This document shows, in pieces, positions 1 to 8,132 of a stretch of 16,497 nt of DNA. Origin of the DNA: an uncultured Bacilli bacterium. GTDB lineage: Bacteria; Bacillota_I; Bacilli_A; RF39; UBA660. Position 1 is the stretch's first letter; each line of letters starts with the position of its first letter. The notes below the pieces were generated by a model, which was given only the letters and a program-made list of their open reading frames with translations, had not been told where the DNA came from and made no database searches. The stretch is taken from the NCBI GenBank assembly GCA_947588975.1, contig CANQAF010000027.1, positions 1 to 16,497 of the forward strand. Reading direction: 5' to 3'. The translations under genes were made by a program, and so were the position numbers.

Positions 1-1218
1 GATATGGATCGTAAAATATTAATTTTACTTTATCAACCTATTATTGGGTCTGTAGCAACCAGTCTTTATTTTACCTTATGGTCATATCTTGATTTAACAG
101 AAACTATATCAAAAGAATGGACACATCATCACTTAATGACTAGTATGCGTATGAAGTTAAAAGAAATTGTAGAAGCTCGTCAAAAATTAGAAGCAATTGG
201 CTTAATGAAAACTTATCAAAAAAAAGACAATGTCAATCGCTATATTTATGAATTATTTTCTCCATTAACTCCTTCTGAATTTGTAAATAATCCTATCCTA
301 AGTACCACTTTATATCGTAATATTGGTGATACAGAGTACAAGAAAACAATTGAATATTTTAAACTTCCAAATATGAATACTAGAGATTATGAAGAAATTA
401 CCACTCCATTTAAAGAAGTATTTGAGTCAACAGATGTTTCTTATGCAGAACAACTTGAATTTGAAACAAAAGAAAAAAGAAAGACAAATATGGAAATAGA
501 AAGTAGATTAGATCTAGATAGTATTTTAGAAATGATACCAGATGATATGCTTTCTAAAAGAACAATTACGAAGGAAACACGTAGTTTATTACATAAATTA
601 GGATTTTTATATCAATTTAATGAAGAACAACTGTGTGAATTAATTCGTAATTCTTTAAATGAAAGAAAAAGTATCGACAAATTATTGTTAAAAAATAATT
701 GTCGTAAATATTATCAATTTGAAAATGGAGGTAAATTACCTAGTTTAGTGTTCCGTAATCAACCAGAATATTTGAGAAAACCACTAGGGGATAATTCTAA
801 AAGAGCAAAAATGATTTACCAATTTGAAATCACATCTCCATATGAATTTCTCTGCAGTAAGTATGATGGAATTCGTCCTTCAAAGACAGATTTAAGTATT
901 TTAGAATATTTATTGTTGGATATGGATTTAAAACCAGGTGTTGTTAATGTATTAATTGATTATGTTTTAAAAATTAATAAAAATAAATTAACACGTAATT
1001 TTGTCGAGGCAATTGCTTCCCAATGGGCAAAACAAAAAATTGAAACAGTGGAGGCAGCCATGAATTTTGCAGAAAAAGAGTATAAGAATCATAAAGATAT
1101 AATGCATCATAAAAAAGAAATAGAAAAACCAGATTGGTTTGATAAAGAAATAGAAATGAAAGAAGCAAGTGTAGAAAAGAAAAAAGAAATGGAACAAATG
1201 TTGAAAATGTTTAAGTAG
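1..1218 (+). CDS. dnaB: Replication initiation / membrane attachment protein DnaB (5' end cut by window)
   Basis: This is the Gram-positive DnaB/DnaD-family helicase-loading protein, which acts with DnaD and DnaI to place the replicative helicase at oriC and at restart sites. The start LYQPIIGSVATSLYFTLW closely matches the segment near residue 30 of Bacillus subtilis DnaB as I remember it. The codon before the first ATG (position 4) also continues the match, so about 25 residues probably lie outside the window and ATG 4 is unlikely to be the true start. The C-terminal part carries a DnaB_2/DnaD-like stretch: PSKTDLSILEYLLLD, then LKPGVVNVLIDYVL and a basic ASQWAKQKIETVEAA helix. The tail is charged and probably helical. 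Only 8 bp separate it from dnaI, so the two are probably co-transcribed. The family is confident; the 5' end is not present. Confidence 0.9.
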   Translation, partial: DMDRKILILLYQPIIGSVATSLYFTLWSYLDLTETISKEWTHHHLMTSMRMKLKEIVEARQKLEAIGLMKTYQKKDNVNRYIYELFSPLTPSEFVNNPILSTTLYRNIGDTEYKKTIEYFKLPNMNTRDYEEITTPFKEVFESTDVSYAEQLEFETKEKRKTNMEIESRLDLDSILEMIPDDMLSKRTITKETRSLLHKLGFLYQFNEEQLCELIRNSLNERKSIDKLLLKNNCRKYYQFENGGKLPSLVFRNQPEYLRKPLGDNSKRAKMIYQFEITSPYEFLCSKYDGIRPSKTDLSILEYLLLDMDLKPGVVNVLIDYVLKINKNKLTRNFVEAIASQWAKQKIETVEAAMNFAEKEYKNHKDIMHHKKEIEKPDWFDKEIEMKEASVEKKKEMEQMLKMFK

Positions 1219-1226
1219 GTGTTAGA

Positions 1227-2147
1227 ATGAAAAGTTTAGTGTCAACCATAGAAAAGTACGATTCTAAAAAAAATATTGAAATTGAATTAATGAAAAATTT
1301 TAATGAAGCTCTTGAAAATCCTGATTTTCAAGAATTAGTAAACAAAATTACATTATCTCAGAAAATCTTATGTAAATACACTTCTACTTTAGAAGAATGT
1401 GCTGCAGAGTATCATCATTGTAAATATTGTAAAGGGTTAGCCGCCTGTAAAAATAAAATAACAGGATATGCATACCTTCCTCGTGTAATTGATGGTAGAA
1501 TTGATTTTGAGTATCAAGCATGTAGACATGAACAAAGAAGACTCAAAGAGGAAGCACCTTTAAAATATATGAATTGTTATGATATTCCTAGAGAAATTCG
1601 TGAAGCAAAAATGAAAGATATTTATACAGATGATGAAAATCGTTTTGATGCTATAAAGGCTATGAACCGTTTTTTAAAAGAATATCCTGATAGTAAAGGT
1701 ATTTATTTATATGGAAGTTTTGGTAGTGGTAAAACATATTTACTATCTGCTTTATTCCGTGAGTTTGCAAATAAAAAGATCAAAAGTACAATTGTATTCT
1801 GGCCTCGCTTTTTACAAGATTTAAAAAATGCCATGAATGGGGATAAAGATGAATTTCAAAATAAGCTAAATTCTATTATGAAATCCCCACTTTTATTAAT
1901 TGACGATATTGGCGCTGAAAATACGACTGCATGGGGAAGAGATGAAATATTTTGTCCAATCATTCAATACCGTATGCAAGAAAAATTACCAACATTTTTT
2001 ACATCTAATTTAGATTTAAAAACATTAGAGCAACATTTTAGTTTAACCAAAGATGGTGTAGATGTGATTAAAGCCAGAAGAATTATTGAACGTATTAAAC
2101 AGATGACTGAACCAGTAGAAATGGTAAGTAAAAATTTAAGAAGTTAG
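1227..2147 (+). CDS. dnaI: Primosomal protein DnaI, helicase loader ATPase
   Basis: DnaI is an AAA+ ATPase that loads the replicative helicase onto single-stranded DNA. The 306-aa length is normal for the family. The N-terminal part has a zinc-binding cluster (C65, C68, C74, C99, with H101 nearby), the region that contacts helicase in known DnaI proteins. The C-terminal ATPase part has Walker A GSFGSGKT (163-170), Walker B LLLIDDIGAE (222-231), a sensor-1-like TSN (259-261) and an arginine-rich end ARRIIERI (283-290). It starts 8 bp after dnaB with only a poor Shine-Dalgarno sequence, which suggests translational coupling. No convincing terminator follows; a new promoter begins about 40 bp downstream for the T-box transcript. 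Confidence 0.95.
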   Translation: MKSLVSTIEKYDSKKNIEIELMKNFNEALENPDFQELVNKITLSQKILCKYTSTLEECAAEYHHCKYCKGLAACKNKITGYAYLPRVIDGRIDFEYQACRHEQRRLKEEAPLKYMNCYDIPREIREAKMKDIYTDDENRFDAIKAMNRFLKEYPDSKGIYLYGSFGSGKTYLLSALFREFANKKIKSTIVFWPRFLQDLKNAMNGDKDEFQNKLNSIMKSPLLLIDDIGAENTTAWGRDEIFCPIIQYRMQEKLPTFFTSNLDLKTLEQHFSLTKDGVDVIKARRIIERIKQMTEPVEMVSKNLRS

Positions 2148-2187
2148 TATGATTGTGATATGGGTATCATAAAATAGTAAGGAATCA

Positions 2188-2215
2188 TTGACAAAATAAG
2201 AATAAGTGTTATAAT
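2188..2215 (+). promoter_or_regulatory. Promoter of the thrS T-box transcript
   Basis: A perfect -35 box TTGACA (2188-2193) is followed after 16 bp by a perfect -10 box TATAAT (2210-2215). A TG dinucleotide at 2207-2208 makes it an extended -10 promoter. The start of transcription would fall near 2222, just before Stem I of the T-box. This separates thrS expression from dnaB-dnaI. Confidence 0.85.
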
Positions 2216-2220
2216 AATAA

Positions 2221-2419
2221 AAAGATTTTGATTAGGACATGGTGTATCTTTATCATTTGAAAGAGAATTATCGGTTGGTGGAAGATAATATTGAATTGAT
2301 ACATTACTACCTATGAATCGCACTTGAAAAAGATTGCCGGGTAGCTCCGTTATAAGAAATTAAGTGATAAATCAGGATGGTACCGCGTAGAAACGCTCCT
2401 AAAAAGGAGCGTTTTTTTT
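2221..2419 (+). ncRNA. T-box leader, threonine specificity
   Basis: The conserved T-box core TGGTACCGCG lies at 2378-2387, just before an intrinsic terminator. Stem I closes GATT (2230-2233) with AATC (2316-2319). An AGGA kink-turn-like bulge (2234-2237) follows, then CAT/ATG (2238-2240 with 2313-2315) and TATC/GATA around the specifier loop. A distal hairpin ATTATC/GATAAT is also present. The 3' side of the specifier loop contains ACT (2306-2308, followed by A) and ACC (2309-2311); both are threonine codons, matching the thrS gene downstream. A Stem III-like helix CACTT/AAGTG lies at 2321-2325 and 2362-2366. UGGU would pair with an ACCA tRNA end, predicting discriminator base A. Uncharged tRNA-Thr would stabilise the antiterminator and switch on the ORF at 2436 and thrS. 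Confidence 0.93.
2391..2419 (+). terminator. T-box-controlled intrinsic terminator
   Basis: A perfect stem AAACGCTCCT / AGGAGCGTTT around an AAAA loop runs into eight T residues. TCCT (2397-2400) in its 5' arm can instead pair with AGGA (2374-2377) of the T-box core, the expected mutually exclusive antiterminator. Confidence 0.93.
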
Positions 2420-2435
2420 AGGGGAGTTTAGTTGT

Positions 2436-2909
2436 ATGAAAAAAATAATAATGTCAGAACAATACATATTATCAATGTATGAATATTTAATGAATTATTG
2501 TCAATTAAAAGAGAGGGATGTATATCGTTTTCAAAACTATTCACATGATCAAATTAAAATGGTGTTAAACGATCATCGCATTTTAAGATTTCCTATGCAA
2601 TACTATCAAGAAGATTTGGTTCGTATGGGAGCTATTTTATGTGTGAAAGATCGTAGTGGGAAAGTACTATTTTATGTGAATCCAATTTTACTATCTTTTA
2701 TTAACAAAGGTGATATCTATGCTTGTTTAGTAGCTGGTCAAGATTTATGTTTTTTGAAAAACATCCTATATATGCATTCTAATTTTTGTGTTGAACAATG
2801 TTCGTATGCATCTACAATACCAGGTGTTACTAGTAAAAAATCATATCAAAAAAAAATAGATTTAGAAAGAAAGAGAGGGAAAAAATATGATGAATATCAA
2901 GGACAATGA
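2436..2909 (+). CDS. Unrecognised 157-aa protein in the T-box/thrS transcript
   Basis: I do not recognise this protein. It starts 17 nt after the T-box terminator with a good ribosome binding site (AGGGGAG, 2420-2426), so it should be expressed only when tRNA-Thr is uncharged. Its 3' end overlaps the thrS start by 23 nt in another frame, which implies coupling. The sequence shows no signal peptide or clear membrane helix. It has a mixed hydrophobic middle (GKVLFYVNPILLSFINKGD), several scattered cysteines and a basic tail (KKSYQKKIDLERKRGKK). In Bacillus the gene ytxC sits between dnaI and thrS, but this product is much shorter than I recall for YtxC and I see no sequence match. An internal ATG at 2451 is an alternative start. 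The reading frame is confident; the function is unknown. Confidence 0.75.
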   Translation: MKKIIMSEQYILSMYEYLMNYCQLKERDVYRFQNYSHDQIKMVLNDHRILRFPMQYYQEDLVRMGAILCVKDRSGKVLFYVNPILLSFINKGDIYACLVAGQDLCFLKNILYMHSNFCVEQCSYASTIPGVTSKKSYQKKIDLERKRGKKYDEYQGQ

Positions 2910-4641
2910 AAGATTAAGTACATTAAATCATAGTTGTGCACATTTGCTTGCACAAGCAGTTAAACATTTATACCCACATGCTATGTATTGGGTAGGTCCT
3001 GTTATTGAAGAAGGATTTTATTATGACATTGATTTAGGTGACGATGTCATTAAAGAAGAGGATTTAGAAAAAATTGAGCGTGAAATGAAAAAAATTGCCA
3101 AAGATGGCAAACGCATTGTTAGGCACGAATTAACAAAAGAAGAAGCATTAAAAATGTTTGAAAATGATCCATATAAAATAGATTTAATTCGTCGTATGGA
3201 TGAAAATGATACTGTAATTAGTTGTTATACACAAGGGGACTTTACTGATCTTTGTAGAGGACCGCATGTGGAAACCGTGAAAGAATTAAAATATTTTAAA
3301 TTATTAAAAGTAAGTGGAGCCTATTGGAAGGGCGATTCTAAAAATAAAATGCTTCAAAGAATTTATGGTGTTTGTTTTGAAAATGAGGAAGATTTAAAAG
3401 CATATTTGGAAGAATTAGAAGAACGTAAAAATAGAGACCATAGAAAAATTGGTAAAGACATGAAAATTTTCATGACACATGATTTGGTAGGACAAGGGCT
3501 TCCTATGTGGTTACCAAATGGTGCCTTTATCTTTCAAACATTAGAAAACTATATTCGCGAAAAAGAATATAAATTAGGATATCAACATGTATATACTCCA
3601 TGTATGGCAACAAGTGATCTGTATAAAATTAGTGGACATTGGGATCACTATAAAGAAGATATGTTCCCACTGATGGAACGTGAAGGTGAAGAATTTGTAT
3701 TGCGCCCTATGAACTGTCCACATCATATGTTGATATATAAGAATGAATTACATTCCTATAAAGATTTACCAATTCGTATTGGCGAACTAGCTCATGATTT
3801 CCGTTTTGAAGCAAGTGGAGCTGTGTGTGGACTTGAACGTGTTAGAACATTTTGTCAAAATGATGCGCACTTATTCGTCACACCTGAACAAATTGAATCT
3901 GAATTTGAAAAAGTGGTTCATTTAATCTTAGATGTTTATAAAGATTTTAATATTGTTCCTGCTTCTTTCCGTCTATCATTACGTGATAAAGAAGATAAAG
4001 AAAAATATTTTGATGACGATGCTATGTGGGAAAAAGCAGAAAATACATTGCGTAAAGTATTGACTGATTTAAAAATCGACTTTGTGGAAGCGAAAGGAGA
4101 AGCAGCATTCTATGGACCTAAATTAGATGTACAAATTAAGACGGCAATTGGACATGAACTTACCTTATCTACTTGCCAATTAGATTTCTTGCTTCCAGAA
4201 CGCTTTGATTTGACTTATATTGATCGTGATGGAACAAAAAAACGTCCTGTTGTGTTACACCGTGCTATTTTAGGATCCATTGATCGCTTTATTGCTTATT
4301 TATTAGAAGTAACGAAAGGTGCATTTCCATTATGGTTATCACCGGTGCAAGTCAATATCATTCCTGTCAATGAAATTATGCATTTAGATTATGCTAAAGA
4401 AGTACAAAGTATTTTAGCTGATCATGGAATTCGTACTGAATTAGATGCAAGAGAAGAAAAACTTGGTTATCGTATGCGTGAAAGTCAAACGAAAAAAATT
4501 CCATATACGCTTGTACTAGGTGACAAGGAACGAGATGGTCATTTAATTAGTTATCGTAAGTTTGGTAGTCAAGAAACTTGCACGGTAACGATCGAAGAAT
4601 TGATTTGTATGATACAAGAAGAAGTGAATCAAAAACACTAA
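2887..4641 (+). CDS. thrS: Threonyl-tRNA synthetase lacking the TGS domain
   Basis: This class II synthetase charges tRNA-Thr and edits mischarged Ser-tRNA-Thr. The 584-aa protein starts almost directly in the editing domain: HSCAH (H15, H19) and DLCRGPHV (C123, H127) carry the usual editing residues. The catalytic core has predicted zinc ligands C277 (RPMNCPHH), H328 (NDAHLF) and H458 (VVLHRA), a motif 2 region with FRFEASG, and motif 3 GSIDRF (464-469). An anticodon-binding domain follows from about 485. The N-terminal TGS (N1) domain of about 60 residues found in most bacteria is absent. An in-frame TAG at 2863-2865, just upstream, rules out a longer start. GAGGG (2875-2879) serves ATG 2887 or 2890. 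Expression is under the threonine T-box. Confidence 0.96.
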   Translation: MMNIKDNERLSTLNHSCAHLLAQAVKHLYPHAMYWVGPVIEEGFYYDIDLGDDVIKEEDLEKIEREMKKIAKDGKRIVRHELTKEEALKMFENDPYKIDLIRRMDENDTVISCYTQGDFTDLCRGPHVETVKELKYFKLLKVSGAYWKGDSKNKMLQRIYGVCFENEEDLKAYLEELEERKNRDHRKIGKDMKIFMTHDLVGQGLPMWLPNGAFIFQTLENYIREKEYKLGYQHVYTPCMATSDLYKISGHWDHYKEDMFPLMEREGEEFVLRPMNCPHHMLIYKNELHSYKDLPIRIGELAHDFRFEASGAVCGLERVRTFCQNDAHLFVTPEQIESEFEKVVHLILDVYKDFNIVPASFRLSLRDKEDKEKYFDDDAMWEKAENTLRKVLTDLKIDFVEAKGEAAFYGPKLDVQIKTAIGHELTLSTCQLDFLLPERFDLTYIDRDGTKKRPVVLHRAILGSIDRFIAYLLEVTKGAFPLWLSPVQVNIIPVNEIMHLDYAKEVQSILADHGIRTELDAREEKLGYRMRESQTKKIPYTLVLGDKERDGHLISYRKFGSQETCTVTIEELICMIQEEVNQKH

Positions 4642-4663
4642 AAGCCACAATATGTGACTTTTT
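4640..4663 (+). terminator. Probable weak terminator after thrS
   Basis: AAAAG/CTTTT and CACA/TGTG form a hairpin with one C-A mismatch and an ATA loop, ending in a five-T run. It overlaps the thrS stop codon. The stem is short and AT-rich, so it may be leaky. Confidence 0.55.
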
Positions 4664-4748
4664 GAATTCATAAAAATGAAAAAAGTAACCAATTTAGAAT
4701 ATGTATTTTATAGTTCAATCAAATAAATTTGGATGTAATGGAGGAATT

Positions 4749-5144
4749 ATGAAAGTAATTACAATAAAACAACCATTTGCAACCTTAATTGCAGAAGGGC
4801 TAAAAGAATATGAATTTAGAACTTGGAAGACAAAGTATCGTGGTGATATTTTAATTCATGCGGGAAAAGGAATTGATCAACAGGCAATGAAGAGGTATTC
4901 ACATTTAAATTTAGAATATCCGAGTGGTTGTATCATTGCAAAAGCAACATTAACAGATTGTATCTATATTGACGAAAATATGAGAAAAAAGCTAAAAGAA
5001 AAAAATCCCCTTGTATATCATGGTATCATAAATAATAAATCATGGAACGGGTATGGTTTTCAATTAGAACATGTCGAGAAGATACATCCTATTTCTATCA
5101 ATGGTAAACTTAGTTTTTGGGATTATCCATATGAAAAATATTAG
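4749..5144 (+). CDS. ASCH-domain protein
   Basis: The 131-aa product is a single ASCH domain, a PUA-like fold thought to bind RNA or modified nucleosides. It opens with MKVITIKQPFATLIAEGLK, then EYEFRTWKTKYRGDILIHAGK, the ASCH pattern of a Q-P-(Y/F)-A start, a G-x-K-x-x-E-x-R motif and a R-G-x-x-x-I-H-A strand. It ends with the usual L-S-F-W-D-Y region. I chose ATG 4749 over the longer frame start at 4701 because the ASCH homology begins exactly here and GGAGGA lies at 4740-4745; the extra 16 residues look non-coding. A strong hairpin overlaps its stop, so it looks monocistronic. Its cellular substrate cannot be told from sequence: some members are RNA-linked and some are small amidohydrolases. 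Confidence 0.82.
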   Translation: MKVITIKQPFATLIAEGLKEYEFRTWKTKYRGDILIHAGKGIDQQAMKRYSHLNLEYPSGCIIAKATLTDCIYIDENMRKKLKEKNPLVYHGIINNKSWNGYGFQLEHVEKIHPISINGKLSFWDYPYEKY

Positions 5145-5161
5145 AACCTCTAATATTTTTT
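5134..5161 (+). terminator. Terminator after ASCH gene
   Basis: A 12-bp perfect stem (5134-5145 with 5149-5160, loop ACC) overlaps the ASCH stop codon and is rich in A on the left arm and T on the right. Because both arms carry A/T tails it could also work in the other direction. Confidence 0.75.
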
Positions 5162-5168
5162 ATTGCAT

Positions 5169-5197
5169 TTGCATTTTAATGTTTTATGTGTTACTAT
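5169..5197 (+). promoter_or_regulatory. Promoter of the metallophosphoesterase fusion gene
   Basis: TTGCAT (5169-5174), a 17-bp spacer and TACTAT (5192-5197) with an extended -10 TG at 5189-5190. It lies just after the upstream terminator and before a very strong ribosome binding site, AAAGGAGG (5214-5221). Confidence 0.65.
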
Positions 5198-5228
5198 ATG
5201 CAGTATTCTATAGAAAGGAGGATATAAT

Positions 5229-6767
5229 ATGATAACATCGTATGCTCAAGATATTTACCAATTATTATGTAAAAAACATCCTAATAAAAATATCTATGTT
5301 ATTGGAGATCAACATTTTTATCATTATAACATTATACAATATACAAGACATGAATTTTCAAACGTTCAGGAAATGAATGAGTACATTATTCAAAATCATA
5401 ATAAAATAGTTGGAAAAGAAGATGTTGTAATCCTATTAGGAGATTTTTGTTTTAAAAATGATTACATCAAAGAAGCATTAGAGAAAATGAATGGTCATAA
5501 ATATTTAATGATTGGTAATCATGATTCCACAGATCTTGTCAAACGTTATCCTCTTTTAGGAATTGAAGGTGTTTTTTTAGCTCCAGTGAAAATAGAAGAT
5601 ATTTATTTATCGCATGAGCCTCTAATAAAAGGGCAAAGAAATGATCTTCAATTTCAGTTAATTGTAGATGAGTTTAAAAAGGTAGGTCATATCAATTACC
5701 ATGGACATATTCATACAAAGGATGTTCATTTGGATGATTGTTATCACAATGCAACTTGTGAAGTGTTAGATTATAAACCGATTTTGATCGGAAAAACGAA
5801 AGAACAAATGGAAACTGGTAAACCATTGTTTATCAATTCTTCTCATTTTGATTCTATTATTACGGAAATGGTCATGAAACACCATATTCAACCACAATTA
5901 CTTTTAAGTGATTATATTTATTCTATGGTATTAGAATCATTATCCAATAACCAAAATGATTATGTAGTACAAGGATCATTTGGGCTAATCAAAAAATATC
6001 ATTTTCTTACTAAAATGTCTGATTTAGATATTTCCTTTTTATATAACACTTCTAAGAGTAAAAAATATAATCAAGATACATTTAAATCAAAAGTAGATTC
6101 TATATTTGAAACACTTAAGTTAGTAGAAGGAATGAATCTTAGTTTTATGAAACGATATGTTTCTCTTCGTATTTTTGAAATACTTTATACCAGTAAAACT
6201 CCATATTTTACTAATTGTATAGTAGATGCTAATTTGATTAGTTTGGATAGTTATAAAGAAACAGATTTTATTTCATTAAAAGAACCTACTATGATACAAC
6301 AATATTTACAAAGAAATCATTCATCTATCATTTCTGAATATCAGTTTCCGCAATTTCATTCTCAGTTTTTATCACCAGAAGGGGATCTTGCTAATTTGTT
6401 ATTACAACTTATGTATCAACAAGGTTTTGAAGACAAAAAATTGGAAGCTTTCAAACGATTGAAATATGTATATAAAGTAGCGTTGGCCGATCATGAAATG
6501 CATAATTTTGACAGTATATTAAGTAGATTTTTCTTGAAAAATATTGCTTTTTTATGTACTACAAATCGATATGATGAAATTCAGTATATTCAAAACCGAA
6601 CACTAGATATATCACGTTGGATGTATTCTTTTCCAACTGAACTGAGTGAACAACTGGAAACGATTATAATGAATCCTAATTCTCAATTTTCACTTATATT
6701 TGATGAAATCTCTTCTACACCAATGCATCAAATGTTAGATAAATGTACTCAATTAGTTAAAAAATAA
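5229..6767 (+). CDS. Metallophosphoesterase fused to an AbiEii-like nucleotidyltransferase domain
   Basis: Residues 20-190 are a calcineurin-like metallophosphoesterase with all metal motifs visible: GDQHF (D27, H29), GDFCF (D72), GNHD (N97, H98), SHEP (H129) and HGHIH (H158, H160). This subtype usually hydrolyses small phosphodiesters or phosphomonoesters. Residues 230-510 are a second part. YVVQGSFGLIKKYHFL followed by SDLDISF (D265, D267) resembles the G-G/S ... D-x-D signature of AbiEii/AbiGii-type nucleotidyltransferases, with the wider spacing typical of that family. The later PEGDLANLLLQLMYQQ resembles the helical region after the active site. The second assignment is inference. The family's usual phosphoesterase is about 170-180 aa, so this is a true fusion. 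It has its own promoter and a strong Shine-Dalgarno sequence. The combination suggests opposing or sequential actions on one substrate, such as adding and removing a nucleotide, but no partner gene is adjacent. Confidence 0.8.
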   Translation: MITSYAQDIYQLLCKKHPNKNIYVIGDQHFYHYNIIQYTRHEFSNVQEMNEYIIQNHNKIVGKEDVVILLGDFCFKNDYIKEALEKMNGHKYLMIGNHDSTDLVKRYPLLGIEGVFLAPVKIEDIYLSHEPLIKGQRNDLQFQLIVDEFKKVGHINYHGHIHTKDVHLDDCYHNATCEVLDYKPILIGKTKEQMETGKPLFINSSHFDSIITEMVMKHHIQPQLLLSDYIYSMVLESLSNNQNDYVVQGSFGLIKKYHFLTKMSDLDISFLYNTSKSKKYNQDTFKSKVDSIFETLKLVEGMNLSFMKRYVSLRIFEILYTSKTPYFTNCIVDANLISLDSYKETDFISLKEPTMIQQYLQRNHSSIISEYQFPQFHSQFLSPEGDLANLLLQLMYQQGFEDKKLEAFKRLKYVYKVALADHEMHNFDSILSRFFLKNIAFLCTTNRYDEIQYIQNRTLDISRWMYSFPTELSEQLETIIMNPNSQFSLIFDEISSTPMHQMLDKCTQLVKK

Positions 6768-6775
6768 TTATATAT

Positions 6776-6804
6776 TTATCAATCATTTAATAACGTGTTA
6801 TAAT
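6776..6804 (+). promoter_or_regulatory. Promoter of the GH25 gene
   Basis: A perfect TATAAT (6799-6804) with extended TG (6796-6797). The -35 candidate TTATCA (6776-6781) is 17 bp upstream and matches 4 of 6 positions. The gene start follows 20 bp later. Confidence 0.65.
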
Positions 6805-6824
6805 AAATAAAAGGTTGTGAAAAA

Positions 6825-8009
6825 ATGAAAAAGAAAGTAATGATCGCAGGAATTACCTTTTTACTTTTATTTGTTTTAGGTTTTCAAATATACAGATATT
6901 TACGAGTGAAATTCGCTAAAATAGAAGTTACATTAGTAGATGATTTAACACTTGAATTTTATGATAAGAAAAAGATTTCTGATTTTATTCTAGATATTAA
7001 TGGTAAGATCATAGAAGATGTATATATCGATTCTACTGTGTTAGGAAATAAAGATATTACATTTCAATTTATCAATGATGATGGCATCAAAGTAAAGTAT
7101 ACATTTACGATTGAAGTAGTAGATGAAGTGGAACCTTTTATATGGCTAGGAAATAGATATCGTGTTGCAAAGGGGTCTAATATTGATTTAACAAATAAGA
7201 TATTATGTGGAGATAATTATGATGCAAATCCAGTTTGTATTATAAAGGGAACTTATGACATGAACGTAGTAGGGGAATATCCACTTACCTTTGAGGCAAT
7301 GGACCATAGTGGTAATATAGAACAAGTGAATTTCATTTTAGAAGTATATGAAAATACAAGTACTAATGTTCCTTCCAAAACGGAATATCAATCATTTTCG
7401 GATATTGTAAGTGAATATAAGAATGAAAACACAAAAATTGGTATTGATGTTTCTACTTGGCAAGGTGATATTGATTTTAATGCATTAAAAAATGCTGGAG
7501 TAGAGTTTATTATTATTCGTGTAGGTGGCACAAGAGGAACCAATGGAGAGTACTTTTTAGATTCTAAATTTGAACAAAATATCAAAAATGCGAATCAATA
7601 TGGAATCCCAGTTGGAATCTATTTTTATTCTTATGCGGATTCAATTGAAAGTGCTAAAAAAGACGCCAAATGGGTAATACAACAGATTAAAAATTATCAA
7701 GTGGATTTACCGATTGCCTTTGATTGGGAAGAATGGGCGTACTTTAATGATTATCATTTAAGTTTTTTTGGGCTAACAAGTATGGCAGAAGCATTTTTAC
7801 AAACAATTGAGGATGCTGGCTATAAAGGTATGCTGTATAGTAGTAAATTATATTTAGAAAATATTTGGTTTCCTACAAAATATGATATTTGGTTGGCGCA
7901 CTACACTCATCATACAGACTACCAAGACTATCGTTTTTGGCAACTTTGTGATAATGGGATAGTAGATGGTATCCAAGGTGCTGTGGATATCGATATTATG
8001 AAAAGATAG
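6825..8009 (+). CDS. Membrane-anchored GH25 lysozyme-like muramidase with Ig-like domain
   Basis: The protein is predicted to cleave peptidoglycan glycan strands outside the membrane. Residues 4-26 form a hydrophobic anchor (VMIAGITFLLLFVLGFQIYRYL) after a KKK start, with no obvious cleavage site. Residues about 95-175 resemble a DUF5011-type bacterial Ig-like domain, with VVDEVEPFI and a closing DHSGN turn. Residues 204-394 are glycoside hydrolase family 25: GIDVSTWQGDIDF (D208), FIIIRVGG, IAFDWEEW (D300 and E302, the expected catalytic pair), DIWLAHY and the terminal FWQL...GVDIDI-like strand (AVDIDI). Domain order and length are ordinary for cell-wall remodelling enzymes of Bacillota. The Shine-Dalgarno site is weak (AAAAGG). 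No strong terminator follows. Confidence 0.93.
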   Translation: MKKKVMIAGITFLLLFVLGFQIYRYLRVKFAKIEVTLVDDLTLEFYDKKKISDFILDINGKIIEDVYIDSTVLGNKDITFQFINDDGIKVKYTFTIEVVDEVEPFIWLGNRYRVAKGSNIDLTNKILCGDNYDANPVCIIKGTYDMNVVGEYPLTFEAMDHSGNIEQVNFILEVYENTSTNVPSKTEYQSFSDIVSEYKNENTKIGIDVSTWQGDIDFNALKNAGVEFIIIRVGGTRGTNGEYFLDSKFEQNIKNANQYGIPVGIYFYSYADSIESAKKDAKWVIQQIKNYQVDLPIAFDWEEWAYFNDYHLSFFGLTSMAEAFLQTIEDAGYKGMLYSSKLYLENIWFPTKYDIWLAHYTHHTDYQDYRFWQLCDNGIVDGIQGAVDIDIMKR

Positions 8010-8092
8010 AAAGCTAGATATATGTTTATATAAGTGATTATTATTTTCAAGATAAAAATGTTATATTAAAGATTTATCATTTAATCTATATG

Positions 8093-8132
8093 ATTCAAGT
8101 CAATTATATTGATAAAAATAATAAACTTGAAT
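8093..8132. promoter_or_regulatory. Inverted repeat spanning the DUF1292 promoter, possible operator
   Basis: ATTCAAGT (8093-8100) and its exact complement ACTTGAAT (8125-8132) flank the -35 box at 8109-8114, and the right arm touches the -10. The 32-bp centre-to-centre spacing, about three helix turns, fits two protein dimers or a looped site, or a DNA hairpin. No regulator is identified. Confidence 0.35.

Noticed and set aside
974..1197. Two small minus-strand frames rich in F, L and Y inside dnaB
   Set aside because: They are antisense shadows of the A-rich coding strand and have no start signals.
4701..4748. Longer start of the ASCH gene
   Set aside because: The domain begins at ATG 4749, directly behind GGAGGA; the extra residues match nothing.
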